A stretch of 64,000 nt of DNA. It comes from Adiantum capillus-veneris (lineage: Eukaryota; Streptophyta; Polypodiopsida; Polypodiales; Pteridaceae). The notes under the pieces were generated by a model. That model saw only the letters and a program-made list of their open reading frames with translations, searched no databases and was not told where the DNA came from. Within the stretch, counting starts at the first letter, position 1; the number at the start of each line of letters is the position of its first letter. Location of the stretch: NCBI GenBank assembly GCA_014529385.2, contig CM043944.1, positions 54,350,268 to 54,414,267 of the forward strand, written 5' to 3'. The translations under genes were made by a program, and so were the position numbers. This document shows positions 22,000 to 33,600 of the stretch, one piece after another.

Positions 22000-23470
22000 A
22001 GCCTCCGAGCCGTTTTCTGACTTTTGGAGTGCTTTTTGGCGATGAAATTTCTTGATGTTGGTCTCCATAGCTTCTCGATCCCCTGGGGATCCTTACCATA
22101 TGGTTTTTATCGATTTTGGCTTCACCGGAGCTTCATTTGGCCATTTGTCGCTCTAGAAGCACCCTTGGTTGCGTTTACATACCTTCGATGATTTGTGGTG
22201 GTCTACCACCATAGGACTTGGTTGTTGATAGTCAAGGAAAGCCGCTCGTGAAGTTTGGTGGCAAATGGGCATGCGGTTTGGCCGCGAGAGCAATTTGACG
22301 CTTTGTGTGTATGATTCCATTTCTGAAGTTTAGTGCCGCTTCGGGTCACTTTTTGTTCATGTGGGTCACGTAGACTTGTCGAGCATGTCGAGATGCTTCT
22401 ACCCATGAAATTTGGTAGCATTTGGGCGTCTTTTCGCCAATTTCCCATTTGGTGGCCTCTTGCGGGATTCTAGGAGTTAGGGTTTTTCCTGATGGTTTTC
22501 TATTGCCTTTGGACATCCAAGACTGGTCTCCTATTCTAGGGTAAGCTGTTGATGAAGTTTCGTTGCTTTTGGGTTAGCCATTAGGTCGCCGCCTCTACTT
22601 GTAGGTCTCTACCGTCCGCTTTGTGTGTGAACCCTACGCTAGTTTTCACGAAAAAACGACAAACATGCGTGAAAAGCTCAAGGTGGTGAGCCTAGCTCTC
22701 ATGTCTGAAGCTCGTCGGGTAGTCGTGTGCGTCGTAGAAGCTGCTGGAAGGTCCATCCGCTCTATGTGGCAGAACTCTCTCCAAAAGGTCAATAGTGAGA
22801 ATGAGCTAAAAATGAGGTGAAAATTTCTTATAATGGAGGTCCTCGAACCACTTTTCATGAAAGTTGACATGTGCTCCCAACTTCTTGCAAGATGCGGTTT
22901 AGGCTCAAAAAATTCTTGATTTGGACTCCATTTGCTCTGTTTACCAGAAATTTGGCATTTCGGCCAAAACCTGGCCAAAACACGCTTTCCGCTCTAGTCT
23001 CATAATTGCACCCCCACTGTACCATAGGTTTTCCTATAGTCACTAATCATCCCCATATTTTTTTTTCATTACGACCATTTTTCACCTGCTTTTTGTATTT
23101 TTGAAGTTTTTCTACCGAAAATTAGCAAAATTAAAAGAAAAATAGCCAATCAAACCCAAAAAATCCCCCAAAATCCTAATAAATCACATACATCACCGCA
23201 AAACATTATATACACTCACATGCAATTTTCATGGCCGGATTTCTCTGTTTTATCAATAATTTGCCCAAAAAATAGTTATTTCTACTTATATACATACACC
23301 TAGGGGCTTGATTTAGCGTTTGGCCCCATATACCTATAGATACATGCTGTATAAGGGCATATATACTTGGGTTAGTCCAGAAAATTTTGCAATCAAACAA
23401 CAACCCTTAAAATAGTCGAAAATCATGCCCTTTTTTGCTCTTTCTGCTATTTGTTCCGCATTTGAGAATA
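22000..23470. other. Unassigned leader or LTR-like DNA
   Basis: No gene is recognised. A loose motif (TGAAGTTTGGTGGC and variants) recurs near 22248, 22325, 22410 and 22552, like a decayed minisatellite. A purine-rich stretch on the minus strand near 23472-23492 (GGCTAGGAGAGGGGGAGG) could be the gypsy-1 polypurine tract, but a TG-starting LTR does not follow cleanly. Confidence 0.35.
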
Positions 23471-23716
23471 CCTCCCCCTCTCCTAGCCGGAGTCCTCCCG
23501 GACGACAAGCTATCACATCCGTGTATGTGCCATGCATAGGTTGAAAAATTTGTGCTAATGCTTGGCCGATTAATGTGGCCCTATTTTATGCATACTCGGT
23601 CAATGCATGGAAAAATTAATGCTGTGCAAGAGAAGGGAATAAGGAAGATGCTTATTGGCATTCGCCATCGAGGTTTCCTGTTTTCTTTGCAAGTAACATA
23701 GTAATTCTATTGATCT

Positions 23717-24041
23717 CTATTTAATTGTCTTTTTTGCCACAGGCAATTGATTTGCCGCTACTATTGATATAGCCGTAGCTGTATCTATGGAGATGATTGG
23801 CTTGGCCGGAATGGCCGTGGACCGTATTTCCTTTGCTTTCCATTGGTATTTTGTTTTTGCCGGTTTTTGTAGACGTTTTGCTACTTCCTTTGTTGCCACT
23901 TTTTTGTTGCAGATTGGCATCCACATAAGTCGGTTGCCTTTTTTCAAATGCAGCTCTCTGCCTTCCGTTGTTGCTTGTACTGAAGGGAGTTCCTTTTGCT
24001 TTTTTTTTTGGGTATCCAAATGCGAGTGACATTTGAGTCAT
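23717..24041 (-). pseudogene. gypsy-1 basic C-terminal ORF
   Basis: A frame at 24041-23721 is rich in Lys, Gln, Asn, Thr and Ser (FGYPKKKAKGTPFSTSNNGR; KTSTKTGKNKIPMESKG). It follows the second retropepsin after several stops and may be its basic tail, for example for nucleic-acid binding or nuclear import. No family is recognised. It ends just before the unassigned region. Confidence 0.35.
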
Positions 24042-24346
24042 TGCTGAGCATTTTCTTTGGCATCCATATCTGGTTTATGCCCTTGGTTTTTGGTTGAACT
24101 ATCTGCTTCGGTTGAATTCTTTCGTTGCATTGTTGTTTGTCTGCCATGTCGTTTCTATCCTTCCGCATCCATACTTGTTTCTATTATTTTGGTAATCGAT
24201 GTCTTTGCACTGCGGTCTGCGACTTCGTATGTCTGTAATGAGCATGGTTGGCTTTTACCTGTTTGTTGGACTTGGGTATCATGTTGTTCTTTGGTGGCAT
24301 TCTTGCTTTTGGATCTTTTTTCAGTAATTGCATTGCTTGCAGCTAA

Positions 24347-24870
24347 TTATTCCGGTATTGGTGAGCAAAGGCTATCACCTATTGTTCTTGTGCATGCTGA
24401 ATTTTGATTGCATTCCCATTCCAATATATCTGCACATTGTACTCTTTTTGCCAAGGTTGTCCCAACATCATTGGGTGTTGTGTGCTTCATCCTCCACCAC
24501 ATAGAATTTGTGTGGGTAAATATATTGATGTATTTGAACATGCAATATAGTCCATCCCAATATTGTCAACAAGTGTGATGTACAACTTTCCAGCACTTGA
24601 GGAGTAGGATGAAGTTGGCGTACAGATTTGAGCTGTTTGTATAATCCGTAAGAGATCAAATTTGCTTGAGCTCCAAAATCAAGAAATGCCATCGATTCAA
24701 TTTGATTGATGCCCAGTTTGACTGCAATTATTGGCTGCACTGTGTCTTCATCCAACTTCGTAGTCGAATAGCATTGATTTGAAATGGTGCTCCACTTTGT
24801 TGTTGTTGTCGCAGAAGTCTTCGTTTTGCAATGCGTTCTTTTGCTTCTGCTTGAGCTTCTTCTCATACTC
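24347..24870 (-). pseudogene. Second retropepsin-like domain after integrase (gypsy-1)
   Basis: The frame reads IIAVKLGINQIESMAFLDFG then AQANLISYGLYKQLK (about 24725-24630), the active-site D-x-G-A loop with the hydrophobic strand that precedes it in retropepsins (here DFGA for DTGA or DSGA). About 75 residues later it reads KFYVVEDEAHNT and, after a one-base shift near 24475, MMLGQPWQKEYNV, equivalent to the conserved 'ILGRPWL' box. Retropepsins cleave retroelement polyproteins. This is not the normal protease of the element, which lies before RT at 28.9-29.5 kb. A pepsin-like fold in the 3', env-like position is unusual. It has one shift, so it is dead in this copy. Confidence 0.65.
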
Positions 24871-24886
24871 TTTATTTTTCCTTCAT

Positions 24887-25277
24887 TCATTGTTTTTCTT
24901 GATGAATTTGTTGAAGCATATCCTGTGTGAGTGGTAGATGATATTTCTTCAGTCGACATCCACTACTCCAGTTCCGCATTTCTTCACCTGCTAATGTAGC
25001 AAGCTTGACAACTCCACTTTGTGATAGATCACTAATCACAAAGGGTCCCATCCCTTGCTTTTTTAATTTTCTTGGCATGTTGCTTCAAAGTATAAACAAG
25101 TATATAATCACCTGTTTTGAACTCTTTAGTGCGCACATGCTTGTCAAAAAACTCTTTTTGTCTTCTCTTTTTAGCATAGATTGAAGCTACAGCTCTCAAG
25201 CGGAGTTCATCTAGCTTTTCAAGATCATCTATTCTTGAAGAGAGCTCATGCCCTGTCCATTCTAAGAGTTTTCCTAC
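24887..25277 (-). pseudogene. gypsy-1 integrase C-terminal domain
   Basis: After the core, frames read KKRRQKEFFDKHVRTKEFKT then GDYILVYTLKQ (about 25180-25085) and, from 25078, KKQGMGPFVISDLSQSGVVK. These fit the GPY/F-type C-terminal module of gypsy integrases ('GDLVL.Y … GPF.I….. G.Y.L'). This domain contacts DNA and other integrase units. No chromodomain is seen. The frame is split by a stop near 25277 and a shift near 25080. Confidence 0.65.
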
Positions 25278-25898
25278 TCATAGAGTTGGAATTAAAAACT
25301 CTATGGGTAGTATAGCATTTAGGCCAAACACCATGTTGTACGGTGTTGTTCCTATTGATGTTTTGTAAGCTACCCTGTATGCCCATAGTGTTGAGTGTAG
25401 CTGTTGATCCCAATCTGTTCTTGATTTTGACACTATCTTAGTGAGAACCGTGCATAGTGTTTTATTTGTGGCCTCGGCTTGTCCATTGGCTTGTGGATGG
25501 TATGGAGCCGATTTCCTATGTATGACCATGAATTCCTCTAGTAGATATTCAATGACTTCATTAAGAAAATGTGTCCCACGATCACTAATAATTTCTATTG
25601 GTAACCCGTATCGTACAAAAATATTCTCATACAAAAATTGTGGAGTGGTGCGTGCATCTGCTTTCTGTGTTGCCTTGGCTTTGACCCATTTTGTGAGATA
25701 GTCCGTAGCCACAATGATATATTGGGTATGGGTGCGATATGTAGGGGGTGAGATAGGTCCCACAAAATCAATGTCCCATTTTGCAAATGCTCTTGCTCCC
25801 ATCATTGGACATAGTGGCATCTCATCTTTTTTTATTGGCACCTTGGTGTGCTGACATGCGTCACAACGCTTTACAAACTCTTCAGCATCCATGTGCAA
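25278..25898 (-). pseudogene. gypsy-1 integrase catalytic core
   Basis: This 206-residue stretch carries the DDE core that joins element DNA to the chromosome: the first Asp in KWDIDFVGPI, the second in IISDRGTHFLN, and Glu in HPQANGQAEATNK. It begins inside zinc module 2 (KRCDACQ). The conserved WAYRVAYKTSIGTTPYNMVF block and LPIEF follow. A TGA in place of a conserved Trp just upstream (about 25899) breaks the link with 25908-26216. Core residues themselves look intact. Confidence 0.85.
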
Positions 25899-26384
25899 TG
25901 TAGGCCATCATATACCTGCAGTTAAGACAATTTTTGTCGTCTTATCGCCCGAAAAATGGCCTCCACTTATTCCGCTACGTGCATGTTCTAGAATCAGCAG
26001 GTATTCACTTTCACTTGCACAGATTCTAAGTTGATTGTTCTTTCCTCGCTTATAGAGTTGGTTCCCAATTAACTGAAAGTCATGAGCTTCTAGCTCTATA
26101 GCCCTTTTCCGTGCTCTTGTGATGTTCTTAGGGAAAGTCCTGGTGGTTAAGAAATCAATGATATATTGACTCCATGCAGGTGTAATGTTTACCTGAAACA
26201 ATGTCGCGTGATCCATTGGTCATTTGGCACTACATATAGTACAATTGGTAACATAAGAATGTGTGTCCGCATACATAGTTGGCCAATAAATCCCTAACTG
26301 TTTCAGTCTCTAGTGTGTTTTCACTGTTGAACAATGAAATGGACAATCCTGGACATGTGCTTCTTCAAGGTAGCACTCAAATTA
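25860..26384 (-). pseudogene. Two tandem integrase-type HHCC zinc modules (gypsy-1)
   Basis: One continuous frame contains two H-H-C-C modules. Module 1 (about 26370-26230) reads EEAH … H, GIYWPTMYADTHSYV and CTIC. Module 2 (about 26000-25860) reads LEHARSGISGGH, WPTLHMDAEEFVKRC and DAC. Each is preceded by a matching lead-in: FQLIAGWLYHLGSDQILQLC before the first and FQLIGNQLYKRGKNNQLRIC before the second. The repeated unit is therefore a linker of about 100 residues plus a zinc module. HHCC domains multimerise integrase and help bind the LTR ends. Four stop codons interrupt the frame in this copy, but the reading frame never shifts. A single module is standard. Confidence 0.75.
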
Positions 26385-27101
26385 TTTCGGATTTATACAT
26401 AATTGTAGGATTTGGTCCGATCCTAGATGATACAACCATCCTGCTATCAACTGGAAGTTTTTTGTTTGTTGTATTGTTTGTTGTTTGGATCTGTATTCAG
26501 TATTATCAAATCTACTTCCAAAGGAAAGAATGCTAACAATTTCCTGTGACCATTTGGGTATCATTTCAATATTGAAAAGATAAGCATCTGGTATGTCATC
26601 ATCTACTCCTTCGGGAGATTCCCCGTCGTGTATCCTTGAAAGATGATCCACTCGTAGATGGGTTTTATCCTTTTTGACAACCACTATGAAGTCAAACTCT
26701 AGCGATATAATAAACCAACGTACAATTCTTCCTGGATTGCATGGTTTATTTACCAGATACAAAAGAGCTTGATGATCTATGAAGAACACAAATTTGTTTG
26801 CGAGCAAATAATGCCGAAATTTCTTTACAGCATAAATCATTCCTAACCCTTCCCGTTTGGTGGTTGTGTAGTTCTTTTCCGCACTGTTTAATTGTCGGCT
26901 TGCATAACAAACTGGAAAATCGATTGTTCCGTCTCCAGGTTGAGCCAGAATACTTCCAATTGCATATGCAGAAGCATCAATGTGAACATGGAATATCTTT
27001 TCCCAATCTGGTGCTTTAAGTACAGGTGCTGATACAAGGTTTTCCTTCAGCTTTTGGAATGAAGTTTCACACTCCTCGGTCCAATCAAAATTGACCAGCA
27101 A
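26382..27101 (-). pseudogene. gypsy-1 RNase H domain
   Basis: The frame starts in the RT connection (LVNFDWTEECETSFQKLKE, LVSAPVLKAPDWEKIF) and continues into RNase H: the catalytic Asp of FHVHIDASAYAIGSILAQ, CYASRQLNSAEKNYTTTKRE with the conserved Glu, and FRHYLLANKFVFFIDHQAL with the next Asp. It removes RNA from RNA:DNA hybrids during reverse transcription. An acidic linker and the lead-in to zinc module 1 follow. The stretch is open for 239 codons. Confidence 0.85.
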
Positions 27102-27185
27102 ACGCTACAGAGGTTGTGCGATGACCGCATACATGTATATGAATCTTTGATAATATCCGCAGTGTCCCATGAAGGATTGCACTTG

Positions 27186-27862
27186 TTACACGAGTAGTTC
27201 TACAATGACTTTGACTCTGTATAGGTTAGTGGTTATGCCATTTCTTGAGAAAATGTGTCCTAAGATGTGGCCTTGATTAACCATAAATATACACTTTTCT
27301 GGGTTAAGGCAAATTCGATATGTCCTGCATTTTTCAAAGACCTTTTGCAAATGGTCAATATGTTCCTCTCGTAGAAAGAGTGTACACAAAGATCATCCAT
27401 GTAAATTTCTAAGAATATTCTTAGGTATTCTTTGAATGCGTGTGTCATTAACCTTTGGAAGGTGGCTGGGGCATTAGTTAAGCCAAACGGCATAACTCGA
27501 TACGCATAAATTTCCCATTCTGTGGCAAACGCTATTTTGTGTTGATCCTCTCTTGCTATTTCGAGCTGGTTATATCCTGAAAACCCGTCCAGAAAGGAAT
27601 AAGCACGTTTTCCAGCCACCCGCTCAAGTGCATGTTCTGTGATTGGCAAGGAATAATTATCCCTTATGGTGGCTGCATTTACCTTTTTGAGGTTTACACA
27701 CACTCGCAGTTTTCCATTCTTTTTGGGAACTATCACAATGGGTGACACCCAATCTATATATTCAATTTCATAGATGAATTCAGCTTCCATCAGTTTATCA
27801 ATCTCTTCTTTGATTCGTTCAGCAAATGTGTCATTATGGACGTTGTTTGCTAGGATTTGCAT
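27186..27862 (-). pseudogene. gypsy-1 reverse transcriptase
   Basis: The start region (DKLMEAEFIYEIEYIDWVSP) leads to the palm: VPKKNGKLRVCVNLKKVN, LDGFSGYNQL with the first catalytic Asp, VMPFGLTNAPATFQRLM, and the catalytic box IYMDDLCVHS. After a one-base shift near 27380 it continues as HIDHLQKVFEKCRTYRICLN and GHILGHIFSRNGI (27389-27186). Typical Ty3/gypsy order. It copies element RNA into DNA. It is broken by that shift and by another between 27186 and 27101. Confidence 0.85.
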
Positions 27863-28643
27863 CTGATTTCAAAGGAATTGTATGTTGGCATATCGATGGA
27901 TCAAATCCCTTGAGGTCTTTATAGGACCATGCAAACACATCTTTATACTTCTTGAGAAGTTGTGTTAGCCATTCTTCTTCTTCAGGCTCTAAATCGTTTG
28001 CTATATAGACCGGCTGATGTTTTTCACCTAGTTCCGCGAGGTCTATTCTTTTTGCATTTTATGGCCCATCGTAAGATTCTTGGTTGGTTCTTTCCCTGAT
28101 TGGTGGTGTCATGATGATTGTTCTGTCTTGGATGGTAAATTTTCGATAGTGTGATGGTACATTCATGTTTCCTTTCTTTGACTCCCCTATACCATCACTA
28201 TCTTCTTCCGTAGTCCATATCTCACGTAAAGACCATTTCAGTTCTTGGTATTTTTGTTTACGCTCCAGCTTGGTCCACTCTTGGTCTTTTGTTGTTTCTT
28301 TTTTTTATTTTTGAGATTTTTGTGATTTTGTTTCTGTTTTAGCTTTTCGTTCCTGTTTTATTTCTTCTCCCGTTCTTTCCCTTCGATCTTTTGAGAATCT
28401 TCCTGATATGTGATCTTTTACACAATCCTCTGCTTTTACAAGCATCAAATAGTGGGTTTTACCTTTTATCCTCGGCATCAGGTTCTCTCTCACTTTGTTT
28501 CCTGCTTGTTTTCTCCTATAGCGTTCTTGGCGTCTAGGGTGCTGATTAGGAAAATCATAAAACTTGATATTCTCGGGTTCCCTTCCACGCTCACTTGAGG
28601 TGTCTGAACACTCATTATCTGCATCATCATTTACTTCAAGATG

Positions 28644-28922
28644 TTAAGAGGAGTTATAAAAATCTTCTTGTTCTCGTGGTTCTATCGTCTCATCTTCTCC
28701 TGGTACAACGCTTACCATGTAATAGGGTAGCACATCATAGCCATATTTATGGCAAAATTTTGTTGTTGGACTATCTGTAATGGTACAAACATCCAATGTT
28801 GCAAGTATGTGTTCCCATTCTAGAGGTTCCAAGGCATCTTCAGGGAAAGGTTCCGGAATATACTCGTCCTCAATCGCTCTTTCCTCCTTTCTTAAGCTTC
28901 CACAATGTGAGGCTCCGCACAT
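28644..28922 (-). pseudogene. gypsy-1 acidic linker between protease and RT
   Basis: 92 residues with EDEYIPEPFPEDALEPLEWE and GEDETIEPREQEDF, overlapping the end of the protease frame in another frame. No domain is seen. The stretch 27863-28643 continues the same linker with many stops and no recognisable domain. Confidence 0.5.
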
Positions 28923-29481
28923 CCATAGCTCTTTTTGTTGCCCTAACCATGCTGGGAGTTCTGATCCTGCTACTGTAGCTGAATGAATAGAACTCTTCCA
29001 CAGGTGTTTGGTTCACATCTTTGTAACTATGGTCTTTCAGGTGTAATTTAGTTGTTGTCTTGCCATGTCTGAGGTATATGTGGTCATAACCCCAATCTTG
29101 GATCATCTTCAATTGTCTCATGTATGGTCTTCCCAAGATGATCTCATAATTGTTCTTTTTGTCAAAATCGACTATTGCAAATGTATGCTCATACTCAATC
29201 CTGCATGAAGTGACAATCACTTTTTCTAAGAGTCCTAGAGGCTTCTCCATGAACCCATCTGCCAATTGCAATTTCATTCTGGTAGCCCTTAAAGTTGGTT
29301 TTCCCCATTTTTTCAAGATTTCCTTGGTGGTGATAGCAACTCCCGCTCCACTGTCAAGAATAGCTTTGGAAACTACTCCTTGAAATTCTCTTGGTAACGT
29401 GGTGTTTCCATCTTCTCCCTCGCAATACTCTCCAACCTTGTTTAATGGTACTGGCCTAGTGTTTAGTCGAGGTCTGTCCAA
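28870..29481 (-). pseudogene. gypsy-1 aspartic protease
   Basis: SKAILDSGAGVAITTKEIL holds the DSGA active site, and NYEIILGRPYMRQLKMIQDW holds the ILGRP box, about 95 residues apart. This is the canonical retropepsin position before RT. It processes Gag and Pol in the virus-like particle. The 203-residue frame starts at 29481, directly after a stop that ends the previous frame (29482), in the same frame. Confidence 0.85.
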
Positions 29482-30374
29482 CTATCTGATCCCTTCCTGG
29501 AGCCTCATGGTGGGGTCTCTTACTCCAAATTTTTCTAGGCATTTACCTACTGTGGTCCACATGTTTGGTCGTAACTTGAGGAGTTCTGCTAATGTGATTT
29601 TGCATGCCACCGGGGTAGACAATAACTCAATCAATCCTTGTGAATCCATCACTTTGTTAGAAGAAAGTCTTTGAAATGGGATTTCTCTCACTTCCGACTT
29701 GGCTTCATACTCTCCTAGGTAGGAGGGTAAAGTTCTTAGTGAGTCTGGTTGGTTGTGCCCCGAACTAATTGATCCTTGGTCTCCCCCTTGTGAATGTATC
29801 TCAAAGTTCATTTGTGACCTTGCCTCAAATTCTTCAATAGGAGGTAAGATTACATTCTTTTCTTTTCTTGTGCTATTCATGTGGTTACTCATCCTATTAG
29901 CCTCGTTGGCCTCACGGCTTTGCTTCCATAGATCGTCTAGACCATTACAGTCCTTACCCATTTCTGTCAATATTTTAAGCTGTAACCCATCACTTGCCTC
30001 ATCTGTTGTATTTGGCACTGTGATAGGCTCTCCTCTAGACTGATAGGCATTAGTGAGTCTTTACTTTGTTTCTACATGTTTCTCTAAAGTTGGTTGGGTA
30101 GGGGTTGGAACTGGTGCCTCATGCCAATTTACAGGTTTACCCAGCCGGTCTTCCATCAATGATTGAGTTGTTTCGATCATCTTTTTACACATTTCCAACC
30201 TTTGTTTTTCTATTTCTGCATATAGATAAGTCATCCACCATTGCTCCTGGGTTTTGTTCTTTTTGAGTCTGGCTTCATAAGCCTTTAGAAGCGCATCCAA
30301 CTGCTCATTTACCTTGCTTGCCAGTACAAATCCTCCTGATCCTGCACTTTTGGGCTCTGCTATATCCTTGGGTG
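29482..30374 (-). pseudogene. gypsy-1 region between zinc knuckle and protease
   Basis: Open stretches 30300-30061 (YEARLKKNKTQEQWWMTYLY) and 30018-29482 (KILTEMGKDCNGLDDLWKQS; LIELLSTPVACKITLAELLK) lead into the protease frame. The last resembles the 'LL.tPv..tlgELL.….' helix found before the protease of several plant gypsy elements. It is cut at 30374 by the copia-1 insertion. No enzymatic motif. Confidence 0.6.
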
Positions 30375-30379
30375 CTATG
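30375..30379. repeat. copia-1 target site duplication, left
   Basis: CTATG, identical to 35824-35828 on the other side. Confidence 0.9.
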
Positions 30380-30575
30380 TGAAGGAGTACGAGCGGAAGT
30401 GTGACGCGAGAGAGAGAGAGCGCGAGAAGAAGAGCACGACGATATGGTGAACTCGCTCTACTATAATGTGTAGAGCATGGTGAGTTCTTATTAGGTTTTT
30501 ACAAAAGAATATGTGTACATACCTGGCGGCCCGCCCACTTACCTGGGCGACCACATTGGGCTTTATACCCCAACA
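30380..30575 (-). repeat. copia-1 3' LTR
   Basis: In element sense it runs TGTTGGGGTATAAAG … CTCCTTCA, 196 bp. A TATAAAG near the start may serve as promoter. The polypurine tract AAGTGGGAGG (about 30576-30590) precedes it. Confidence 0.92.
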
Positions 30576-30666
30576 ACCTCCCACTTAAAGTCCAATGTGG
30601 TACTTTAAGTGTGAGAGAAGCTACTATACAAGCTAATATACAAGAGATGTACTACCCTACACCTAA

Positions 30667-33600
30667 CTACTTGCGAAAATGCGCAAAGCTCTCTGAGGGA
30701 AGTCCTTTTGTAAGTAGATCAACAGGATTTTCTATGGTGTGAACTTTGACAAGCTGAAGTTGCTCATCCTCGAGCATTTCCCTGATGAAATGATACTTCA
30801 CATCCACATGCTTTGTCTTTGAGTGATAAACTAGATTGCGAGCCAATTGTATAGCACTTTGACTATCACAATATAACACAGGCATCTCTTCTTTGATTCC
30901 CAAATCTGTTACTAGTTGATTAAGCCAAATTGATTCTTTGCATGCCTCTGATGCTGCAACATATTCAGCCTCTGTAGTAGACTAAGTAACACAATCTTGT
31001 AATCTAGAACGCCATGATACTGCTCCACCAGCCAATGTGAAGACATACCCTGACGTAGACCTTCGGTTGTCTAAGTCACGTGCATAATCTGAGTCTGTAA
31101 AACCCTTTACACTTAGCTCCTAACTCCCATAGCATATGCGCATACTCTTTGTAGCTTTCAGGTATCTCAATATTCCTTTCACTGCCTCCCAATGTTTCTT
31201 GCCTGGGTTTGACATGTATCGACCTACTACTCCCACTGCAAATGCAATGTCTGGGCGAGTAGCAATCATTGCATATATCAAACTACCCACTGCAAACGCA
31301 TATGGAATCTTATCCATTTCAGTTTGTTCTTCCTTAGACACAGGACAATCTTGTTTGCTAAGTTTCACATATGGTGGCAATGGAACACTCAGTGCCTTTC
31401 CTTTCTCCATATTGAAACGTTGCAAAACCTTGTCAATATACTCTGTTTGAGATAACCAAATCAACTTCTTTGATCTGTCTCTCTCAATGCGCATACCAAG
31501 TATATGAATGGCCTCACCCATGTCTTTCATGTCAAACAATTTTGCCATCTATGACTTCAAAGCTGAAATTTCTTCCAAGTGCTTGCCAGCAATCAACATG
31601 TCATCCACATACAAAATAAGGATCAACCAACTACCATCCTTAGCCTTCTTTGTATATAGACAGTGATCGAACTCACTACGTTTGTAGCCTTGAGAAAGCA
31701 TAAACTTGTGGAATTTATGGTACCATGCCCTCGGTGATTGTTTTAAGCCATAAAGACTCTTTAACAACTGGCATACCGAATCTTCCTTGCCTTTCTCAAC
31801 AAACCCTTCTGGCTGCTGCATGTAAATTTCCACATCTAAATCACCATGCAAGAACGCTGTCTTGACATCCATTTGGTGCAACACCAAATCTAATATGGCA
31901 ACCAATGCAAGAAAGCATCTCAATGTAGTCATCTTGACCACCGGAGAGAAGACTTCATCAAAGTCAATGCCTTGTTCTTGCTTAAAGCCCTTGGCAACAA
32001 GCCTTGCTTTGTACTTTGGCTGACTATCATGAGCGCTGATCTTATACTTGTAAACCCATTTACAAGGTAGAGCCTTTTTGCCCTGTGGTAATTTAACTAG
32101 CTTCCATGTCTTGTTTTTATGCAGAGCTGTCATCTCTGACTGCATGGCCAATTGCCAATTCCCGGAGTCCTTTATTTGCACTGCTTCCTTGTAACATGAA
32201 GTCTCATTGCAATCAGTCAACATGACATAGTTCATAGATGGAACAAACCTATCAGGAGGTCGCGTGACACGTCCAGATCTACGCACAATAGGTGGCTCAG
32301 GCTCAGCCACAACCTGTAGTTCCACTCTATCGTGTCCTTGCTCCTCTTGAAACCTGACATTTTGTCTTGCACGTGTATGTCCATCTTCTTGGAAGACAAC
32401 TCTTCTAATCTCCTCAACCCTCTCTAGTTTAGAATGATATTTGGATTCATTAAAGTGAACATCATTGCTGCGGACAACCTTTCTAGATTCGGGATCCCAA
32501 AGTCTGTACCCCATCTCACTAGAATTACCATAGCCTAGAAACATGCACTTTCTACTCTTTGGCTCAAGTTTGTTCCTTAATTCCTTTGCAACGTGAGTAT
32601 ATGCCTCACAGCCAAAGACTCTGAGATGCTTGTATGAGGGCACCTTGCCTGACCATACCATCTGTCGCACTGAATCCTTCTGCAAAACCTTGCTAGGAGA
32701 TCTATTTACAAGATGAACATCTGTTGATACAGCTTCAACCCAAAACCCATTTGGCAGCTGTGCATTAGACAACATACTTCTGACCTTCTCTTGTATGGTC
32801 CTATGCATCCTCTCAGCAACACCATTTTGAGGAGGATTGTAAGGAGCAATAAGTTCACGTTTTATACCTTTTGACTCACAAAAGTCCTGAAAGGCCTTTG
32901 AAACATACTCTCCACCATTGTTAGTGCGTAAGCATTTAAGCTTCTTGCCACTCTGATTCTCCACAAGTGTCACAAACGTTTTGAAAACACTAAATGCTTC
33001 ATCCTTGTGCTTGAGAAAGTAAACCCATACTTTACTCGAGTAATCATCTATAAATGTCATAAAGTAAGAAGCTCCCCCTAGAGATAGGTTAGGCATAGGT
33101 CCACACAAATCACTATGAACAAGTGCCAACTGTGTATCTCTTCTACTGCTTCTATGCTTATGTGGCTGTTGCGTTTGCTTACCATACAGACAATGTTCAC
33201 AGAATTCAAAATCATTAAATGAAAAGCCAGGCAAATAACTAGAATGAGACAAGATTTCCATTCCGTTCTTGGACATATGTCCTAATCGGCTATGCCACAA
33301 AGAAACGTTCGGCTGCTCGGTTACATTGATTACATTTTTAGAAACATTTGATACATAAATCATGTAAAGTCCTCCAGACTTGACTCCATGTGCTACTGTC
33401 ATAGAACCCTTGGATATCTTCCACATGTCCTGTCCAAAATTGGTGACGTAGCCAGCATCATTAAGTAAACCTGTGCTGATCAAGATCTTTGTAATTGCGG
33501 GAACATGTCTCACATTCTTCAGCGTGGAAGAAGAGCCATTCTGAAACTTCAATTGAACATCTCCAACACCTAAGATCTCACATGTCTGTCCATTGCCTAG

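Larger units (their letters stand above)
16300..22000 (-). mobile_element. LARD-2, non-autonomous LTR retrotransposon (5' end unclear)
   Basis: On the minus strand the order is: tandem-repeat leader (20930-21890), a gene of about 1100 codons with no polymerase domain (20831-17361), a polypurine tract, and a 3' LTR (17251-16300) inserted in the LARD-1 LTR. No 5' LTR or primer site is found above 22 kb, so that end was lost or is too diverged to see. The related copy at 1.3-2.6 kb shows that this is a family. It must be moved in trans because it has no RT or integrase. Confidence 0.7.

Noticed and set aside
30982-31551. Rescue of TAG stops in copia-1 by RNA editing
   Set aside because: U-to-C editing is an organellar process in ferns and hornworts; these are nuclear transposons, and simple mutation explains the stops.
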